Shown here piece by piece: positions 9,634-19,479 of a DNA stretch of 64,000 nt. Below the pieces are notes generated by a model. The model made no database searches. It was given only the letters and a program-made list of their open reading frames with translations, and was not told where the DNA came from. The stretch covers positions 144,222 to 208,221 of the forward strand of contig NZ_LDJI01000012.1 in the NCBI RefSeq assembly GCF_001431415.1, written 5' to 3'. Each line of letters opens with the position of its first letter. Within the stretch, counting starts at the first letter, position 1. The position numbers and the translations under genes were made by a program. The stretch comes from Stenotrophomonas humi (GTDB lineage: Bacteria; Pseudomonadota; Gammaproteobacteria; Xanthomonadales; Xanthomonadaceae).

Positions 9634-12600
9634 TCAGTGGGTCGCCTCGTCCGGGCGCACCCGGAACCAGGCCGCATACAGCGCCGGCAGGAACACCAGC
9701 GTCAGCACGGTACCCACGATCAGGCCGCCCATGATCGAGATCGCCATCGAGCCGTAGAACGCACTGCGCGACAGCGGGATCATCGCCAGCACCGCGGCCA
9801 GCGCCGTCAGCACGATCGGCCGGAAGCGCCGCACCGTCGCATCGATGATCGCGTGCCAGCGGTCATGGCCGGCGTCGATGTCCTGCTGGATCTGGTCGAT
9901 CAGGATCACCGAGTTGCGCATGATCATGCCCGCCAGGGCGATGGTGCCCAGCATCGCCACGAAACCAAACGGCACGCGGAAGATCAGCAGGAACAAGGTG
10001 GCACCGATGATGCCCAGCGGTGCGGTCACGAATACCATCGCCGCCCGCGAGAAGCTGCGCAGCTGCAACATCAACAGTGTCGCCACCACCACCAGGAACA
10101 GCGGCATGCCGGCCTTGATCGAGTTCTGGCCGCGCGCCGAATCCTCGACCGTGCCACCGGTTTCCAGCAGGTAACCGTCCGGCAGCTGCGCGCGGATGTC
10201 TTCCAGGGTCGGCAGGATCTGTTCGACCACTCCCACCGGCAGCATGCCGTCGCCGATATCGGCGCGCACGGTGACGGTCGGCAGGCGGTCGCGATGCCAG
10301 ATGATGCCGTCCTCGAACACATGCTCCAGGCGCGCCACCTGTGACAACGACACCGGCTTGCCGCTTTCGGTCGGAATGGCCAGGCTGCCCAGCATGTCCA
10401 GGCGTGCGCGCTCATCATCCGGGCCACGCAGCAGCATGCCGATCTGGCGATTGCCTTCGCGGTAGGTACTGACGCTGGTACCCGACAGCGAGCTGCTCAG
10501 GAACTGCGCCAGCTGCGCGCTGCTCACGCCCAACGCACGGGCACGGTCCTGGTCCACGACCAACCGCACCACCTTGCTGGGCTCGCTCCAGTTGAGGTTG
10601 ACGTTGGTGGTGTGCGGGTTTTCGCGCACCTTGTCCGCCACCTTCTGGGCAAGTGCCTGGACACGTTCGATATGTTCACCGGACACGCGGAACTGCACCG
10701 GGTAGCCCACGGGCGGACCGTTTTCCAGGCGGGTCACGCGCAACTGCACATCGTTGAACTTCGGCACCACTTCCTTCAACAACCACTCGCGCACTTCCTC
10801 GCGCGCATGGATGTCATCGGCCAGCACCACGTACTGGGCGAAGTTGGTGGCCGGCAGCTGCTGATCCAGCGGCAGGTAGAAACGTGGCGAACCACTGCCC
10901 ACATAACCAACGTAGTTGGCGATGCCCTTGCGCTGCTTCAGCAGCGACTCGAACTTGTGCGCCTGCGCCTGGGTGGCGGTCAGTGACGCACCTTCGGCCA
11001 GTTCGATATCCACCATCAGCTCGGGGCGGGTCGAATCCGGGAAGAACTGCTGCGGCACGAAACGGAACATCACCAGCGAGAACACGAACAAGCCGATGGT
11101 GGCGAAGATCACCAGCCAACGGCGCCGCAGGCAGGCATCCAGGAAACGTCGGAAGCGCTGGTAGAACGCACTCTTGTACGGGTCGTGGTCGTGCGACAGC
11201 TCTTTGGGACGGACCAGGTTGGCCAGTGCCGGATTGCGGTCGGCCCAACGCAGGCGCAACGCATGCCAGCGCGCGGCCAGGCTGCCGGGCTTGGGCGGCT
11301 GCGGGTTGTGCAGGTCCGGCAGCATCTTGTCACCCAGGTACGGGATGAACAGCACCGCGGCAATCCACGACACCACCAGCGCAATCGTCACCACCTGGAA
11401 CAACGAGCGCGTGTACTCACCGGTGCTCGATGCCGCGGTGGCGATCGGCAGGAAGCCGGCGGCGGTGATCAGCGTGCCGGTCAGCATCGGGAACGCCGTG
11501 GACTCCCAGGCAAAGCTCGCCGCACGCAATCGGTCGTAGCCCTGCTCCATCTTGGTGGCCATCATCTCCACCGCGATGATCGCGTCATCCACCAGCAGGC
11601 CCAGCGCCAGCACCAGCGCGCCGAGTGAAATCTTGTGCAGGCCGATGTCGAACAGATGCATGACGAAGAACGTCATCGCCAGCACCAACGGGATCGATAC
11701 CGCCACCACCAGCCCGGTCCGCAGGCCCAGCGAGAAGAAGCTCACCAGCAGCACGATCACCACCGCCTCGGTAAGCACCTTGATGAACTCGCCTACCGAA
11801 TCCTTCACCGCATGCGGCTGGTCGGACACCTTGCGCAGTTCCATGCCGGTTGGCAGCGTCTTCTGCAGCTGGGCGAACTGCTCATCCAGGGTCTTGCCCA
11901 GCTTGAGGATGTCGCCGCCGTTCTTCATCGCCACCGCGATGCCGATGGCGTCTTCGCCCATGAAGCGCATCTTGGCCGAGGCCGGGTCGGCAAAACCGCG
12001 CTTGACCTCGGCAATGTCGCCCAGGCGCACGGTGCGGTCACCGGCGCGGATCGGGAAATCGCGGATCTCCTGCACCGATTTGAACTGGCCGGTGATGCGC
12101 AGCTGCACACGGTCGGTGGGTGTCTCGAACCAGCTGGCCGGTGCCATCGCGTTCTGCTGCGACAACGCCTGCTGCACCTGCTGCATCGACACACCCAGCG
12201 TGGCCAGCTTGGTGTTGGACAGCTCAATCCATACTTTCTCGTCCTGCAGGCCGAGCAGATCCACCTTACCGACATCGTCCACCCGCTGCAGTTCCAGCTG
12301 GATGCGGTCGGCGTAATCGCGCATCAACGCATAGTCGAAGCCCTTGCCGGTCAGCGCGTAGATGTTGCCGAAGGTGTCACCGAACTCGTCATTGAAGAAC
12401 GGGCCGATCACTTCGGCCGGCAACTGCGAATGGATGTCGCCTACCTTCTTGCGCACCTGGTAGAACAGCTCCGGCACATCCTTGGAGCGCATCGAATCGC
12501 GCGCCATGAAGATCACCTGCGATTCGCCCGGTCGCGAGTACGACTGGATGAACTCGAACTCACCGGTGTTCATCAACGCCTTTTCAATCGGCTCGGTGAC

Positions 12601-12795
12601 CTGCTTGGATACCTGCTCGGCGGTGGCACCGGGCCACATCGTCTGCACCACCATCGCCTTGAAGGTGAAGGGCGGATCTTCGGACTGCCCCAGGTGCTTG
12701 TACGACCACGCACCGATGACCGCCATGGCGATCATCATGAACAACACCAGCGGGCGATTGCTCAACGCCCATTCGGAAAGATTGAAGCGGCGCAC
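9634..12795 (-). CDS. smeP: RND efflux permease (SmeP-like)
   Basis: Inner-membrane proton-driven transporter of a tripartite multidrug pump. At 1053 residues it has the full RND length and topology: a TM helix near residues 15-33, a large periplasmic loop, TM cluster (VIVLLVSFFSLGLRTGLV to IAAVLFIPYL), a second periplasmic loop and a C-terminal TM cluster. The charged TM4 motif LVDDAIIAVE carries the paired aspartates of proton relay. It starts with GTG 3 nt after the stop of the adaptor gene. The name rests on synteny with S. maltophilia smeO-smeP next to smeRo-pcm-tolC; SmeOP-TolC is reported there as a multidrug pump. A substrate range cannot be read from sequence. Confidence 0.85.
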   Translation of the reverse strand: MRRFNLSEWALSNRPLVLFMMIAMAVIGAWSYKHLGQSEDPPFTFKAMVVQTMWPGATAEQVSKQVTEPIEKALMNTGEFEFIQSYSRPGESQVIFMARDSMRSKDVPELFYQVRKKVGDIHSQLPAEVIGPFFNDEFGDTFGNIYALTGKGFDYALMRDYADRIQLELQRVDDVGKVDLLGLQDEKVWIELSNTKLATLGVSMQQVQQALSQQNAMAPASWFETPTDRVQLRITGQFKSVQEIRDFPIRAGDRTVRLGDIAEVKRGFADPASAKMRFMGEDAIGIAVAMKNGGDILKLGKTLDEQFAQLQKTLPTGMELRKVSDQPHAVKDSVGEFIKVLTEAVVIVLLVSFFSLGLRTGLVVAVSIPLVLAMTFFVMHLFDIGLHKISLGALVLALGLLVDDAIIAVEMMATKMEQGYDRLRAASFAWESTAFPMLTGTLITAAGFLPIATAASSTGEYTRSLFQVVTIALVVSWIAAVLFIPYLGDKMLPDLHNPQPPKPGSLAARWHALRLRWADRNPALANLVRPKELSHDHDPYKSAFYQRFRRFLDACLRRRWLVIFATIGLFVFSLVMFRFVPQQFFPDSTRPELMVDIELAEGASLTATQAQAHKFESLLKQRKGIANYVGYVGSGSPRFYLPLDQQLPATNFAQYVVLADDIHAREEVREWLLKEVVPKFNDVQLRVTRLENGPPVGYPVQFRVSGEHIERVQALAQKVADKVRENPHTTNVNLNWSEPSKVVRLVVDQDRARALGVSSAQLAQFLSSSLSGTSVSTYREGNRQIGMLLRGPDDERARLDMLGSLAIPTESGKPVSLSQVARLEHVFEDGIIWHRDRLPTVTVRADIGDGMLPVGVVEQILPTLEDIRAQLPDGYLLETGGTVEDSARGQNSIKAGMPLFLVVVATLLMLQLRSFSRAAMVFVTAPLGIIGATLFLLIFRVPFGFVAMLGTIALAGMIMRNSVILIDQIQQDIDAGHDRWHAIIDATVRRFRPIVLTALAAVLAMIPLSRSAFYGSMAISIMGGLIVGTVLTLVFLPALYAAWFRVRPDEATH

Positions 12796-12798
12796 GCC

Positions 12799-13923
12799 TC
12801 ACTCCCCTTTTTTGACGGCCGGAGCCGACGTCAGGACCGGGCGGTTGTTACGGTCCACCGCCGTCACCTGCTGGCCTTCGCGCAGCAGATGACCACCGGC
12901 GGCGACGACCCACTCATCGCCCTTCAGGCCCTGCAGCACCGGCACCTGCTCGGGGCCATAGGTGCCCAACGTCACCGCACGTCCCTGCAACGTGCCATTG
13001 GCCGGGTTCACCACCCAGACGCTGGCCTGTTGATCCGACTTGCCCGGCTGTACCGCCGCCAGCGGCACGTTCAGCACACCGTCCTTGCCATGGCTGACGA
13101 AAACGCGCGCGCTCTGGCCCAGCTCCACTTCACTCAGCGCTTCCGGCGCCAGACTCACCCGCGCCGCATAGGTGCGGGTCTGCGGATCAGCGGCGGCGGC
13201 GATTTCACGGATGCTGCCCGGCAGGTGCTTGCCCGGCTGGTTCCACAGTTCCACCTGGACCGCCTGGCCCACACTGAAATCGCGGATCGTGCTTTCCGGC
13301 AAGGCGATGGCGACTTCGCGCGCGCCATCGGCAGCCAGTGCATAGATGGTCTGACCGGCGGCGACCACCTGCCCGGCCTCGGCCTCACGGCTGGCGATCA
13401 TGCCGGCCTCCGGCGCACGCAACTGCGCATAACCGGCCTGGTTGCGGCTGACATCCAGATTGGCACGGGCTGCATCGGCCTGGCCCTGCGCCGCTTTCAG
13501 CGCCGCCGTCTGCGCATCCAGCGCGGAACGGCTGACCAGTTGCTGCTCGGCCAGCGCTGCATAGCGCTTGTGTTCATCGCGGGCGCGCACCAGATCCGCC
13601 TCGGCCGCGGCGTACTGCGCCTGCGCCGCACGTGCCTGCAGCTCGTAATCGGCGACGTCCAGCACAGCCAGCAGCTGGCCCTTGCTCACCCGTTGGCCGA
13701 CATCCACTTCACGGCGCAGCAGCTTGCCACCCACACGGAACGACAGCGCCGCCTCTTCGCGTGCGCGCACCTCGCCCGGATACGCGGCCACCGCCATGCC
13801 ATCACTGCCATCGGGGTGAACCACAAACACGGGGAGCGCCGGCGCCGGCGCGGTTTCGGGTTTGCCACAAGCGGCAAGCAAGGCCAACAACAGGCCGCTG
13901 CCAATCCATCGAAGGTTGTTCAT
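12799..13923 (-). CDS. smeO: RND membrane fusion lipoprotein (SmeO-like)
   Basis: Periplasmic adaptor linking the RND permease to TolC. From the ATG at 13923 the product begins MNNLRWIGSGLLLALLAACGKPE, a textbook lipoprotein signal with lipobox LAAC, and has 374 residues. An in-frame ATG at 13974 would add 17 residues; I prefer 13923 because the signal is then of normal length. A barrel-sandwich half (GKLLRREVDVGQRVSKGQLLAVLD) and an alpha-helical hairpin (residues about 80-150, rich in Ala/Gln/Arg) are visible. It is divergent from the TetR gene and translated just ahead of smeP. Confidence 0.85.
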   Translation of the reverse strand: MNNLRWIGSGLLLALLAACGKPETAPAPALPVFVVHPDGSDGMAVAAYPGEVRAREEAALSFRVGGKLLRREVDVGQRVSKGQLLAVLDVADYELQARAAQAQYAAAEADLVRARDEHKRYAALAEQQLVSRSALDAQTAALKAAQGQADAARANLDVSRNQAGYAQLRAPEAGMIASREAEAGQVVAAGQTIYALAADGAREVAIALPESTIRDFSVGQAVQVELWNQPGKHLPGSIREIAAAADPQTRTYAARVSLAPEALSEVELGQSARVFVSHGKDGVLNVPLAAVQPGKSDQQASVWVVNPANGTLQGRAVTLGTYGPEQVPVLQGLKGDEWVVAAGGHLLREGQQVTAVDRNNRPVLTSAPAVKKGE

Positions 13924-13974
13924 GAGTAGGGTCGCGAACGCAAGGGGAAGGAGGCGGCGAGCTTTCGGCGCCAT

Positions 13975-14029
13975 TACTGAACGACGCGGTATAGTATAAA
14001 TATCGAACCAGCTGGTCTAGTATTGAACG
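13975..14029. promoter_or_regulatory. divergent smeO / smeRo promoter-operator region
   Basis: An AT-rich patch (TATAGTATAAATAT, 13990-14003) next to a perfect 10-bp palindrome ACCAGCTGGT (14007-14016) fills the space between the divergent adaptor and TetR genes. The palindrome sits 13 nt before the TetR start codon, a usual place for a TetR autoregulatory operator that would also cover the efflux promoter. Operator function is inferred. Confidence 0.6.
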
Positions 14030-14692
14030 ATGTCTTCGAAAACTCCCTCCCATGACGCCGTGAAACCGGCGGTACGCAGTTCTGGTCCGGGCCGCCCGAA
14101 AGACCTGAGCAAGCGTGCGGCCATTCTGGACGCGGCCAAGGAGATGTTCGTCGAACAGGGTTTCAATGGCGTGAGCATGGACGGTATCGCTGCCAGTGCC
14201 GGCGTGTCCAAACTTACCGTCTACAGCCACTTTGGTGACAAGGAAGCGCTCTTTACCGAGGCGATCCAGGCCAAATGCGTGGAGATGATGCCCGACGAGC
14301 TGTTCGTCACCGACAGCGAAGGCCCGTTGCGTGACCAGCTGCTGGGCATCGGCCATGCGTTTTTCACGCTGATCAGCAGCGACGCGGCCATCGCCACACA
14401 GCGCATGATGATGACCCCGGATACCGACGACCGCATCCGCCAGATGTTCTGGCAGGCCGGCCCGGCGCGTACCGAGACCGCGCTGTCCGACTTCCTCGGC
14501 GCCCGGGTGGCCCGTGGCGAGCTGGCCATTGACGACCCGCACCTGGCCGCGCGCCAGTTCTTCTGCCTGATCAAGGGTGAAGTGCACACGCACATGATGT
14601 GCGGCCTGTGTGCCGCACCGGGACAACTCGATGCGGCCGCCCACATCACCGCCAGCGTCGATTTCTTCCTGCGGGCCTATGAACCCCGCTGA
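14030..14692 (+). CDS. smeRo: TetR-family repressor (SmeRo-like)
   Basis: A 220-residue TetR regulator. The N-terminal helix-turn-helix is clear (AAILDAAKEMFVEQGFNGVSMDGIAASAGVSKLTVYSHFGDKEALF, about residues 29-75), and the C-terminal half is an AefR/TetR_C_7-like ligand domain. It is divergent from the efflux genes and upstream of pcm and tolC in the same direction, matching the S. maltophilia smeRo-pcm-tolC order. It probably represses the divergent smeOP promoter and its own. Confidence 0.85.
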   Translation: MSSKTPSHDAVKPAVRSSGPGRPKDLSKRAAILDAAKEMFVEQGFNGVSMDGIAASAGVSKLTVYSHFGDKEALFTEAIQAKCVEMMPDELFVTDSEGPLRDQLLGIGHAFFTLISSDAAIATQRMMMTPDTDDRIRQMFWQAGPARTETALSDFLGARVARGELAIDDPHLAARQFFCLIKGEVHTHMMCGLCAAPGQLDAAAHITASVDFFLRAYEPR

Positions 14693-14838
14693 GCCCGGCC
14701 CACCAAGCTGAATGAACTGGTGGTCCCGATGACTTCCGGCACTCCGACCCCCGACACCGCACGGCGATGCTTGGCCGCACCTGCCGCGTACTAACCGCTA
14801 AAATGGCCAGCCCACTGCGCTGGAATGATGAGCTTCCC

Positions 14839-15486
14839 ATGACGATCAATTACTCCCACGTCCGCGAAATGATGGTTGAACAGCAGGTCCGCCCTTGGGA
14901 GGTGCTGGATATCCGCGTTCTGGACGTGCTGGCCCGCCTGCCGCGTGAAGCCTTTGTCGCCGAGTCCCATCGTGCGCTGGCCTACACCGATGTCGAGCTG
15001 CCGCTGGGGCATGGTCAGAAGATGATGAAGCCGGTCGTTGAAGGCCGCACGCTGCAGGCACTGGATCTGCAACCGGGTGATGAAGTGCTGGAAATCGGCA
15101 CCGGCAGCGGCTACATCAGCGCCTGCCTGGGCCAGCTGGCCCGCGAAGTGCTCAGCCTGGAGATCCAGCCGGAGCTCGCAGAGCGCGCCCGCCAGAACCT
15201 GGATGCCGCCAAGCTCGGCAGCAACGTCCGTATTGAAGTGGCCGATGCGCTGAACTGGCAGACTCAGCGTCAATTCGACGCCATCTGCATCACCGGTGCG
15301 GTAGAAACCGTACCGAGCCAGTTCCTCAAGCTGCTGCGTCCGGGTGGCCGCCTGTTCGTCATCCAGGGCAGGTCCCCGGTGATGGAAGCACTGCTGGTCA
15401 ACGCCGACGGCAGCAGCAAGTCGTTGTTTGAAACCGATATCGACTATCTGCAGGGCGCCGCCCCCGCACCGCAATTCCAACTCTAA
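14839..15486 (+). CDS. pcm: protein-L-isoaspartate O-methyltransferase family protein
   Basis: SAM-dependent methyltransferase of the PCMT family, which repairs isoaspartyl residues in proteins. The 215-residue product has motif I VLEIGTGSGYISACL and the preceding family block LPLGHGQKMMKP. The ATG at 14839 matches the family N terminus (INYSHVREMMVEQQVRPWEV); the frame is open further upstream without similarity. It lies between the TetR gene and tolC, with 20 nt to tolC, so it is probably co-transcribed with the outer-membrane channel although its function is unrelated. Confidence 0.85.
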   Translation: MTINYSHVREMMVEQQVRPWEVLDIRVLDVLARLPREAFVAESHRALAYTDVELPLGHGQKMMKPVVEGRTLQALDLQPGDEVLEIGTGSGYISACLGQLAREVLSLEIQPELAERARQNLDAAKLGSNVRIEVADALNWQTQRQFDAICITGAVETVPSQFLKLLRPGGRLFVIQGRSPVMEALLVNADGSSKSLFETDIDYLQGAAPAPQFQL

Positions 15487-15506
15487 AAACGTCCAAGGAA
15501 GCCGCA

Positions 15507-16865
15507 ATGATCCGCCGATCCCTCACCCTTGCGCTGGCAATCGCACTGGCCCCGCTGACGACTCACGCCGCCGACCTGCTGCAGGTCTACGAAATGGCCC
15601 GCAATGGTGACCCGCAGCTGTCCGCAGCCGAGTCCAACCGGCTCTACACCAAGGAAGGCCAGGTGCAGGCGCGCGCAGCGCTGCTCCCGCAGGTCAATGG
15701 TGAGGCATCGCTGGATCGCTCCCGCGTAAAGGCTGACGGCGTCAGCGGCAGCACCACCAGCAAGAGCCGCACCTACGGCATCAACGGCAGCCAGACCCTG
15801 TTCAACTGGGGCCAGTTCGCCACCCTGCGTGCGCAGCGCGATATCAGCCAGGCCGCCGACTTCACGCTGGATTCGGCCAACGACGACCTGGTCGTGCGCA
15901 CCGCCACCACCTACTTCAATGTTCTGGTGTCGATCGAATCGCTGACCGCTGCCGAGACCAACGAAGCGGCGGCCAAGAAGCAGTTCGACTACGCCGACAA
16001 GCGCCTGGAAGTGGGCCTGGCCCCGATCACCGACGTGCACGAAGCCCGTGCCCAGTACGACCAGGCACGCGCCAACACCATCCTGGCCCGCAACGCGCTG
16101 GAAGATGCCTACCAGGCCCTGACCGAACTGACCGGCCAGCCGGTGCGCGACGTACGCGGCCTGCCGACCGATTTCCGCCCGGAACTGCCGGCCAACCGTG
16201 GCAACGTTGACCAGCTGGTCACCGATGCGATCTCGCGCAATCCGGCGTTGAAGTCGCAGGAGTTGCAGGTCAGCGCCGCCGAATCCAACGTTTCCGCCGC
16301 CCGTGGCGCCCACTATCCGACCCTGTCACTGGGCGGCAGCTGGGGCAAGAACGCCAAGTGGGGCGACAGCGTCGGCGGCAGCTCGCTGACCCCGGACACC
16401 ACCAGCAACTCGATCGGCCTGACCTTGAACGTGCCGATCTTCGCTGGCGGCGCCACCCAGTCGCGCGTGCGTCAGGCACTGGCCCAGCGTGATATCCAGC
16501 AGGACACCTTCGAGCAGCAGAAGCGCGCCCTCGACCGCAACACCCGCAACGCCTACCAGGCCCTGGTGGCCGGCATCAGCGAAGTGGAAGCACGTCGTCT
16601 GGCGGTGGTCTCGGCGCAGAGCGCGTACGACGCATCGCAGGTCGGTCTGGAAGTCGGTACCCGTACCGTGCTGGACGTGGTGCAGAACCAGCGCACCCTG
16701 TTCCAGGCGCAGCTGGATTACGCCCAGTCGCGTTACAACTTCCTGCTGGCCCGTCTGCAGTTGAGCCAGGCCATCGGTGATCTGGAAATTGCCGAAGTAC
16801 AGGACATCAACCGCCTGCTGACCCAGGACGCCAGCGCCAAGCTGCAGTCGTCCAGCGCACAGTAA
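15507..16865 (+). CDS. tolC: TolC-family outer-membrane channel
   Basis: Trimeric outer-membrane exit duct for RND and ABC exporters. The 452-residue precursor has a signal peptide (MIRRSLTLALAIALAPLTTHA, cleaved before ADLLQVYEMA). Two tandem outer-membrane-efflux-protein repeats follow, with coiled-coil segments rich in Ala/Gln/Glu (ETNEAAAKKQFDYADKRLEVGL and EVGTRTVLDVVQNQRTLFQAQLDYAQSRYNF). An AAGGA ribosome site (15493-15498) precedes the ATG. Besides SmeOP, it could serve the HlyD/ABC exporter at 22-28 kb, which has no TolC gene of its own. Confidence 0.93.
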   Translation: MIRRSLTLALAIALAPLTTHAADLLQVYEMARNGDPQLSAAESNRLYTKEGQVQARAALLPQVNGEASLDRSRVKADGVSGSTTSKSRTYGINGSQTLFNWGQFATLRAQRDISQAADFTLDSANDDLVVRTATTYFNVLVSIESLTAAETNEAAAKKQFDYADKRLEVGLAPITDVHEARAQYDQARANTILARNALEDAYQALTELTGQPVRDVRGLPTDFRPELPANRGNVDQLVTDAISRNPALKSQELQVSAAESNVSAARGAHYPTLSLGGSWGKNAKWGDSVGGSSLTPDTTSNSIGLTLNVPIFAGGATQSRVRQALAQRDIQQDTFEQQKRALDRNTRNAYQALVAGISEVEARRLAVVSAQSAYDASQVGLEVGTRTVLDVVQNQRTLFQAQLDYAQSRYNFLLARLQLSQAIGDLEIAEVQDINRLLTQDASAKLQSSSAQ

Positions 16866-16883
16866 GCAGTCGCTGCAACCAAC

Positions 16884-16918
16884 GAAAAGAGCGGGCTTCG
16901 GCCCGCTCTTTTCGTTTC
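16884..16918 (+). terminator. Rho-independent terminator after tolC
   Basis: A 13-bp perfect stem GAAAAGAGCGGGC-ttcg-GCCCGCTCTTTTC with a stable UUCG-type loop and a T-rich tail, 18 nt after the tolC stop. The A/T-rich foot also lets it work for the opposite strand, where waaA ends. Confidence 0.9.
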
Positions 16919-17022
16919 TGGACGCGGCACCGGCGTGTGCCCGGCAGAGCAGAAGCGGAAGTGCCGAACCACGCCCGGCAATGGTCTCTCTGCAAAGCTC
17001 CAGCGTACCGTGGTTGTGTGCT

Positions 17023-18318
17023 TTACAAGGGCGGTGGCAACGTCGGCCCGATCAGTTCCAGCGTGCGTTGCAACGCGCCACGACCATTGGCCACCAGCGC
17101 GCGCCCGGCCTGCACCATGCGCTCGCGCTCAGCCACATCCTCAAGCAACTCGGTCACTGCTGCCGCGACGGCGGGCGCGTCGGCACAGATACGCAGTGCA
17201 CCGGCCTCACTCATCCGCCGCGATATCTCGGCGAAGTTGTGCAGGTGCGGGCCGGTCACCGTCGCGGTTCCCATGGCCGCAGGTTCCAGCAGGTTGTGAC
17301 CGCCAATGGCCTGCAGGCTACCGCCGACGAAGGCCACCTGTGTGCAGGCAAAAAACACCATCAGCTCGCCGAGCGTATCCACGACGAAGACCTGGTTGTC
17401 GGTCGCGGGCCATTGCTGTGCGCGGCGCGTGGCGACCCCCCAGCCCTGCTCGCGTGCCAACGCCTCTACCCGGCTGAAGCGCTCCGGATGACGTGGCGCC
17501 CATAGCAGCAAGGCGTCGGGATGTCGTTTCAACAGCTGCGTGTGGATATCCACCACCGCTTGCTCCTCGCCTTCATGGGTGCTGGCCGCGATCCACACCG
17601 GTCGGCCCTCAGGCACATGCTGACGGAATGCTTCCAATACGACCGTCGGGTCCGGCGGGCGAATGTCGAACTTCAGGTTGCCCAGCGCACGCACCTGTTC
17701 CGGGCGCGCACCCAACTCGATGAAACGCTGCGCGTCATCCTGCGACTGCGCAGCCACGCAGGTCACGGTGCGCAACGCACGCCCGACCAGCGCCTTCAAC
17801 AGGCGATAGCCCTTCAACGAGCGTGCCGACAGTCGCGCGTTGAGGATGTAGACCGGAATGTCACGGTCACGGCAACCAAACAGCATGTTCGGCCACAACT
17901 CGGTCTCCAGGATCAGCGCAAGGCTGGGCCGGAAGTGGCACAGGAAACGGGTGACACTGCCCGGTACGTCATACGGCAGATAGACGTGATCCACCGCATC
18001 ACCCCATAGCGTGCGCACACGCTGCGAGCCGGTGGGGGTGATGGTGGTGATGATCCAGCGGATGTCCGGGCGCAGCTCGCGCAGCGCATTGACCACCGGT
18101 GCGGCAGCATTCACCTCCCCCACCGATACCGCATGCAGCCACACCCGTGGCTGCCCGCCACTCTCTGGATAGGAGGCATAGCGCTCGTCCCAGCGCTTGA
18201 AGTACTCGCGTACCCGGAAACCGCGCCACACCAAGTGGTACACGGTGATCGGCAACAGCAGATACAACACGGCCGAATAGAGACCGCGCAGCAGAAGTTC
18301 GACGGGATCCTTGCGCAT
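17023..18318 (-). CDS. waaA: 3-deoxy-D-manno-octulosonic acid (Kdo) transferase
   Basis: Adds Kdo to the lipid A precursor at the cytoplasmic face of the inner membrane. It has 431 residues. An N-terminal membrane anchor (LYSAVLYLLLPITVYHLVW) is followed by a GT-B fold with HAVSVGEVNAA, ILETELWPN (containing the conserved catalytic Glu), NARLSARSLKGY and FVGGSLQAIGGHNLLEPAAMG, all typical of KdtA/WaaA. It is divergent from the lipid A acyltransferase gene across 63 nt, so two lipid A assembly steps share one promoter region. Confidence 0.95.
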   Translation of the reverse strand: MRKDPVELLLRGLYSAVLYLLLPITVYHLVWRGFRVREYFKRWDERYASYPESGGQPRVWLHAVSVGEVNAAAPVVNALRELRPDIRWIITTITPTGSQRVRTLWGDAVDHVYLPYDVPGSVTRFLCHFRPSLALILETELWPNMLFGCRDRDIPVYILNARLSARSLKGYRLLKALVGRALRTVTCVAAQSQDDAQRFIELGARPEQVRALGNLKFDIRPPDPTVVLEAFRQHVPEGRPVWIAASTHEGEEQAVVDIHTQLLKRHPDALLLWAPRHPERFSRVEALAREQGWGVATRRAQQWPATDNQVFVVDTLGELMVFFACTQVAFVGGSLQAIGGHNLLEPAAMGTATVTGPHLHNFAEISRRMSEAGALRICADAPAVAAAVTELLEDVAERERMVQAGRALVANGRGALQRTLELIGPTLPPPL

Positions 18319-18381
18319 CGGCGAAGGATACGGGAGAACGCGGGAAGTGAGTGAAGGCAGGCGGTGGCTTAGAATCGACGC

Positions 18382-19311
18382 ATGTCCGATTCACCCTCCA
18401 CCGCCACCCGCCCTTCTCTGCTGCAGCCGCGGCATTGGCCGACCTTCGCCCTGCTGGGCGTTGCCATGCTGGCCGCACGCCTGCCGTGGACCCTGCAGCG
18501 TGCGCTGGGTCGTGGCGTTGGCTGGCTGGCACTGCACCTGGCAAGCAGCCGGCGTCATGCAACCGAAGTGAACCTCAGGCTGTGCTTCCCCGACAAGGAT
18601 GAAGCGTGGCGCCAACGCCTGCTGCGGGACAGCTTCGATGCGCTTGGCGTGGGTATCTTCGAGTTCGCACGGGCCTGGTGGGGCAGCATCGATGCCATCC
18701 GCCCGCAGGTGCGGATCGAAGGACTGGAACAGCTCAAGGCGCTGCAGGCCGAAGGCCGTGGCGTGCTGCTGATCTCCGGCCATTTCATGACGCTGGAAAT
18801 GTGCGGCCGGCTGCTGTGCGACCACGTACCGCTTGCCGGCATGTACCGCAAATACCGCAACCCGGTGATGGAGTGGGCGGTGAAGAGTGGTCGGCTGCGC
18901 TATGCCAGCGCGATGTATGCCAATGAAGACATCCGCGCGACAGTGCGTCATCTGAAGAAGGGCGGTCTGCTCTGGTACGCGCCGGACCAGGACATGCGTG
19001 GCAAGGACTCGGTGTTCGTGCCGTTCTTCGGCATGCCGGCATCAACCATCACCGCCACCCACCAGTTCGCACGCATGACCGGCTGCGCGGTGGTGCCGTT
19101 CTTCCATCGCCGTGTCGGCAGCAGCTATGTGCTCAGGATCGCCCCGCCGCTACCGGACTTCCCGTCCGATGATGTCGTGGCCGACACCGCGCAGGTGAAC
19201 GCCGCCATCGAAGACATGGTGCGCGAAGCACCCGCCCAGTACCTGTGGATCCATCGTCGCTTCAAGCGCCAGCCAGAAGGCCTCAGTGACTTCTATAGCA
19301 AGCGGAAGTGA
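18382..19311 (+). CDS. lpxL: LpxL/HtrB-type lipid A acyltransferase
   Basis: Transfers a secondary acyl chain to the Kdo-lipid A precursor. It has 309 residues with an N-terminal hydrophobic segment (TFALLGVAMLAARLPW). The catalytic HX4E motif is HFMTLE, with downstream family blocks GMYRKYRNPVMEW, YAPDQDMRGKDSVFVPFFG and QYLWIHRRFK. Which acyl position it modifies cannot be told from sequence. It is divergent from waaA. Confidence 0.9.
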   Translation: MSDSPSTATRPSLLQPRHWPTFALLGVAMLAARLPWTLQRALGRGVGWLALHLASSRRHATEVNLRLCFPDKDEAWRQRLLRDSFDALGVGIFEFARAWWGSIDAIRPQVRIEGLEQLKALQAEGRGVLLISGHFMTLEMCGRLLCDHVPLAGMYRKYRNPVMEWAVKSGRLRYASAMYANEDIRATVRHLKKGGLLWYAPDQDMRGKDSVFVPFFGMPASTITATHQFARMTGCAVVPFFHRRVGSSYVLRIAPPLPDFPSDDVVADTAQVNAAIEDMVREAPAQYLWIHRRFKRQPEGLSDFYSKRK

Positions 19312-19410
19312 GCGGAGCGACAGGCCGGGGCTGGATGGCATGGAGGCCAGGGAAGTGAGACACGAGTAAAAACAACAACGAGGGCTGAGTCCCGCCCCTT
19401 TCAGGAGGTG

Positions 19411-19440
19411 CCTCGCCCCTTGCGCACAGCACAAGGGAGA
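19411..19440. repeat. intergenic hairpin after lpxL
   Basis: CCCCTTG-cgcacagca-CAAGGG lies in the 168-nt space between convergent lpxL and the ligase gene. It resembles the other short GC-rich intergenic palindromes of this window; no T tract follows. Confidence 0.45.
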
Positions 19441-19479
19441 ATCGAGCAGGGGGTGCAGTTGCTACCGCCTCTTTGCTCT

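Noticed and set aside
7755..13929. Very long open frames on the plus strand opposite the cyclase (7755-9734) and opposite the efflux genes (11635-13929).
   Set aside because: They are antisense to clearly conserved proteins, rich in His/Arg/Gln/Ala as expected of reverse-frame translation of G+C-rich DNA, and have no domain or ribosome site.
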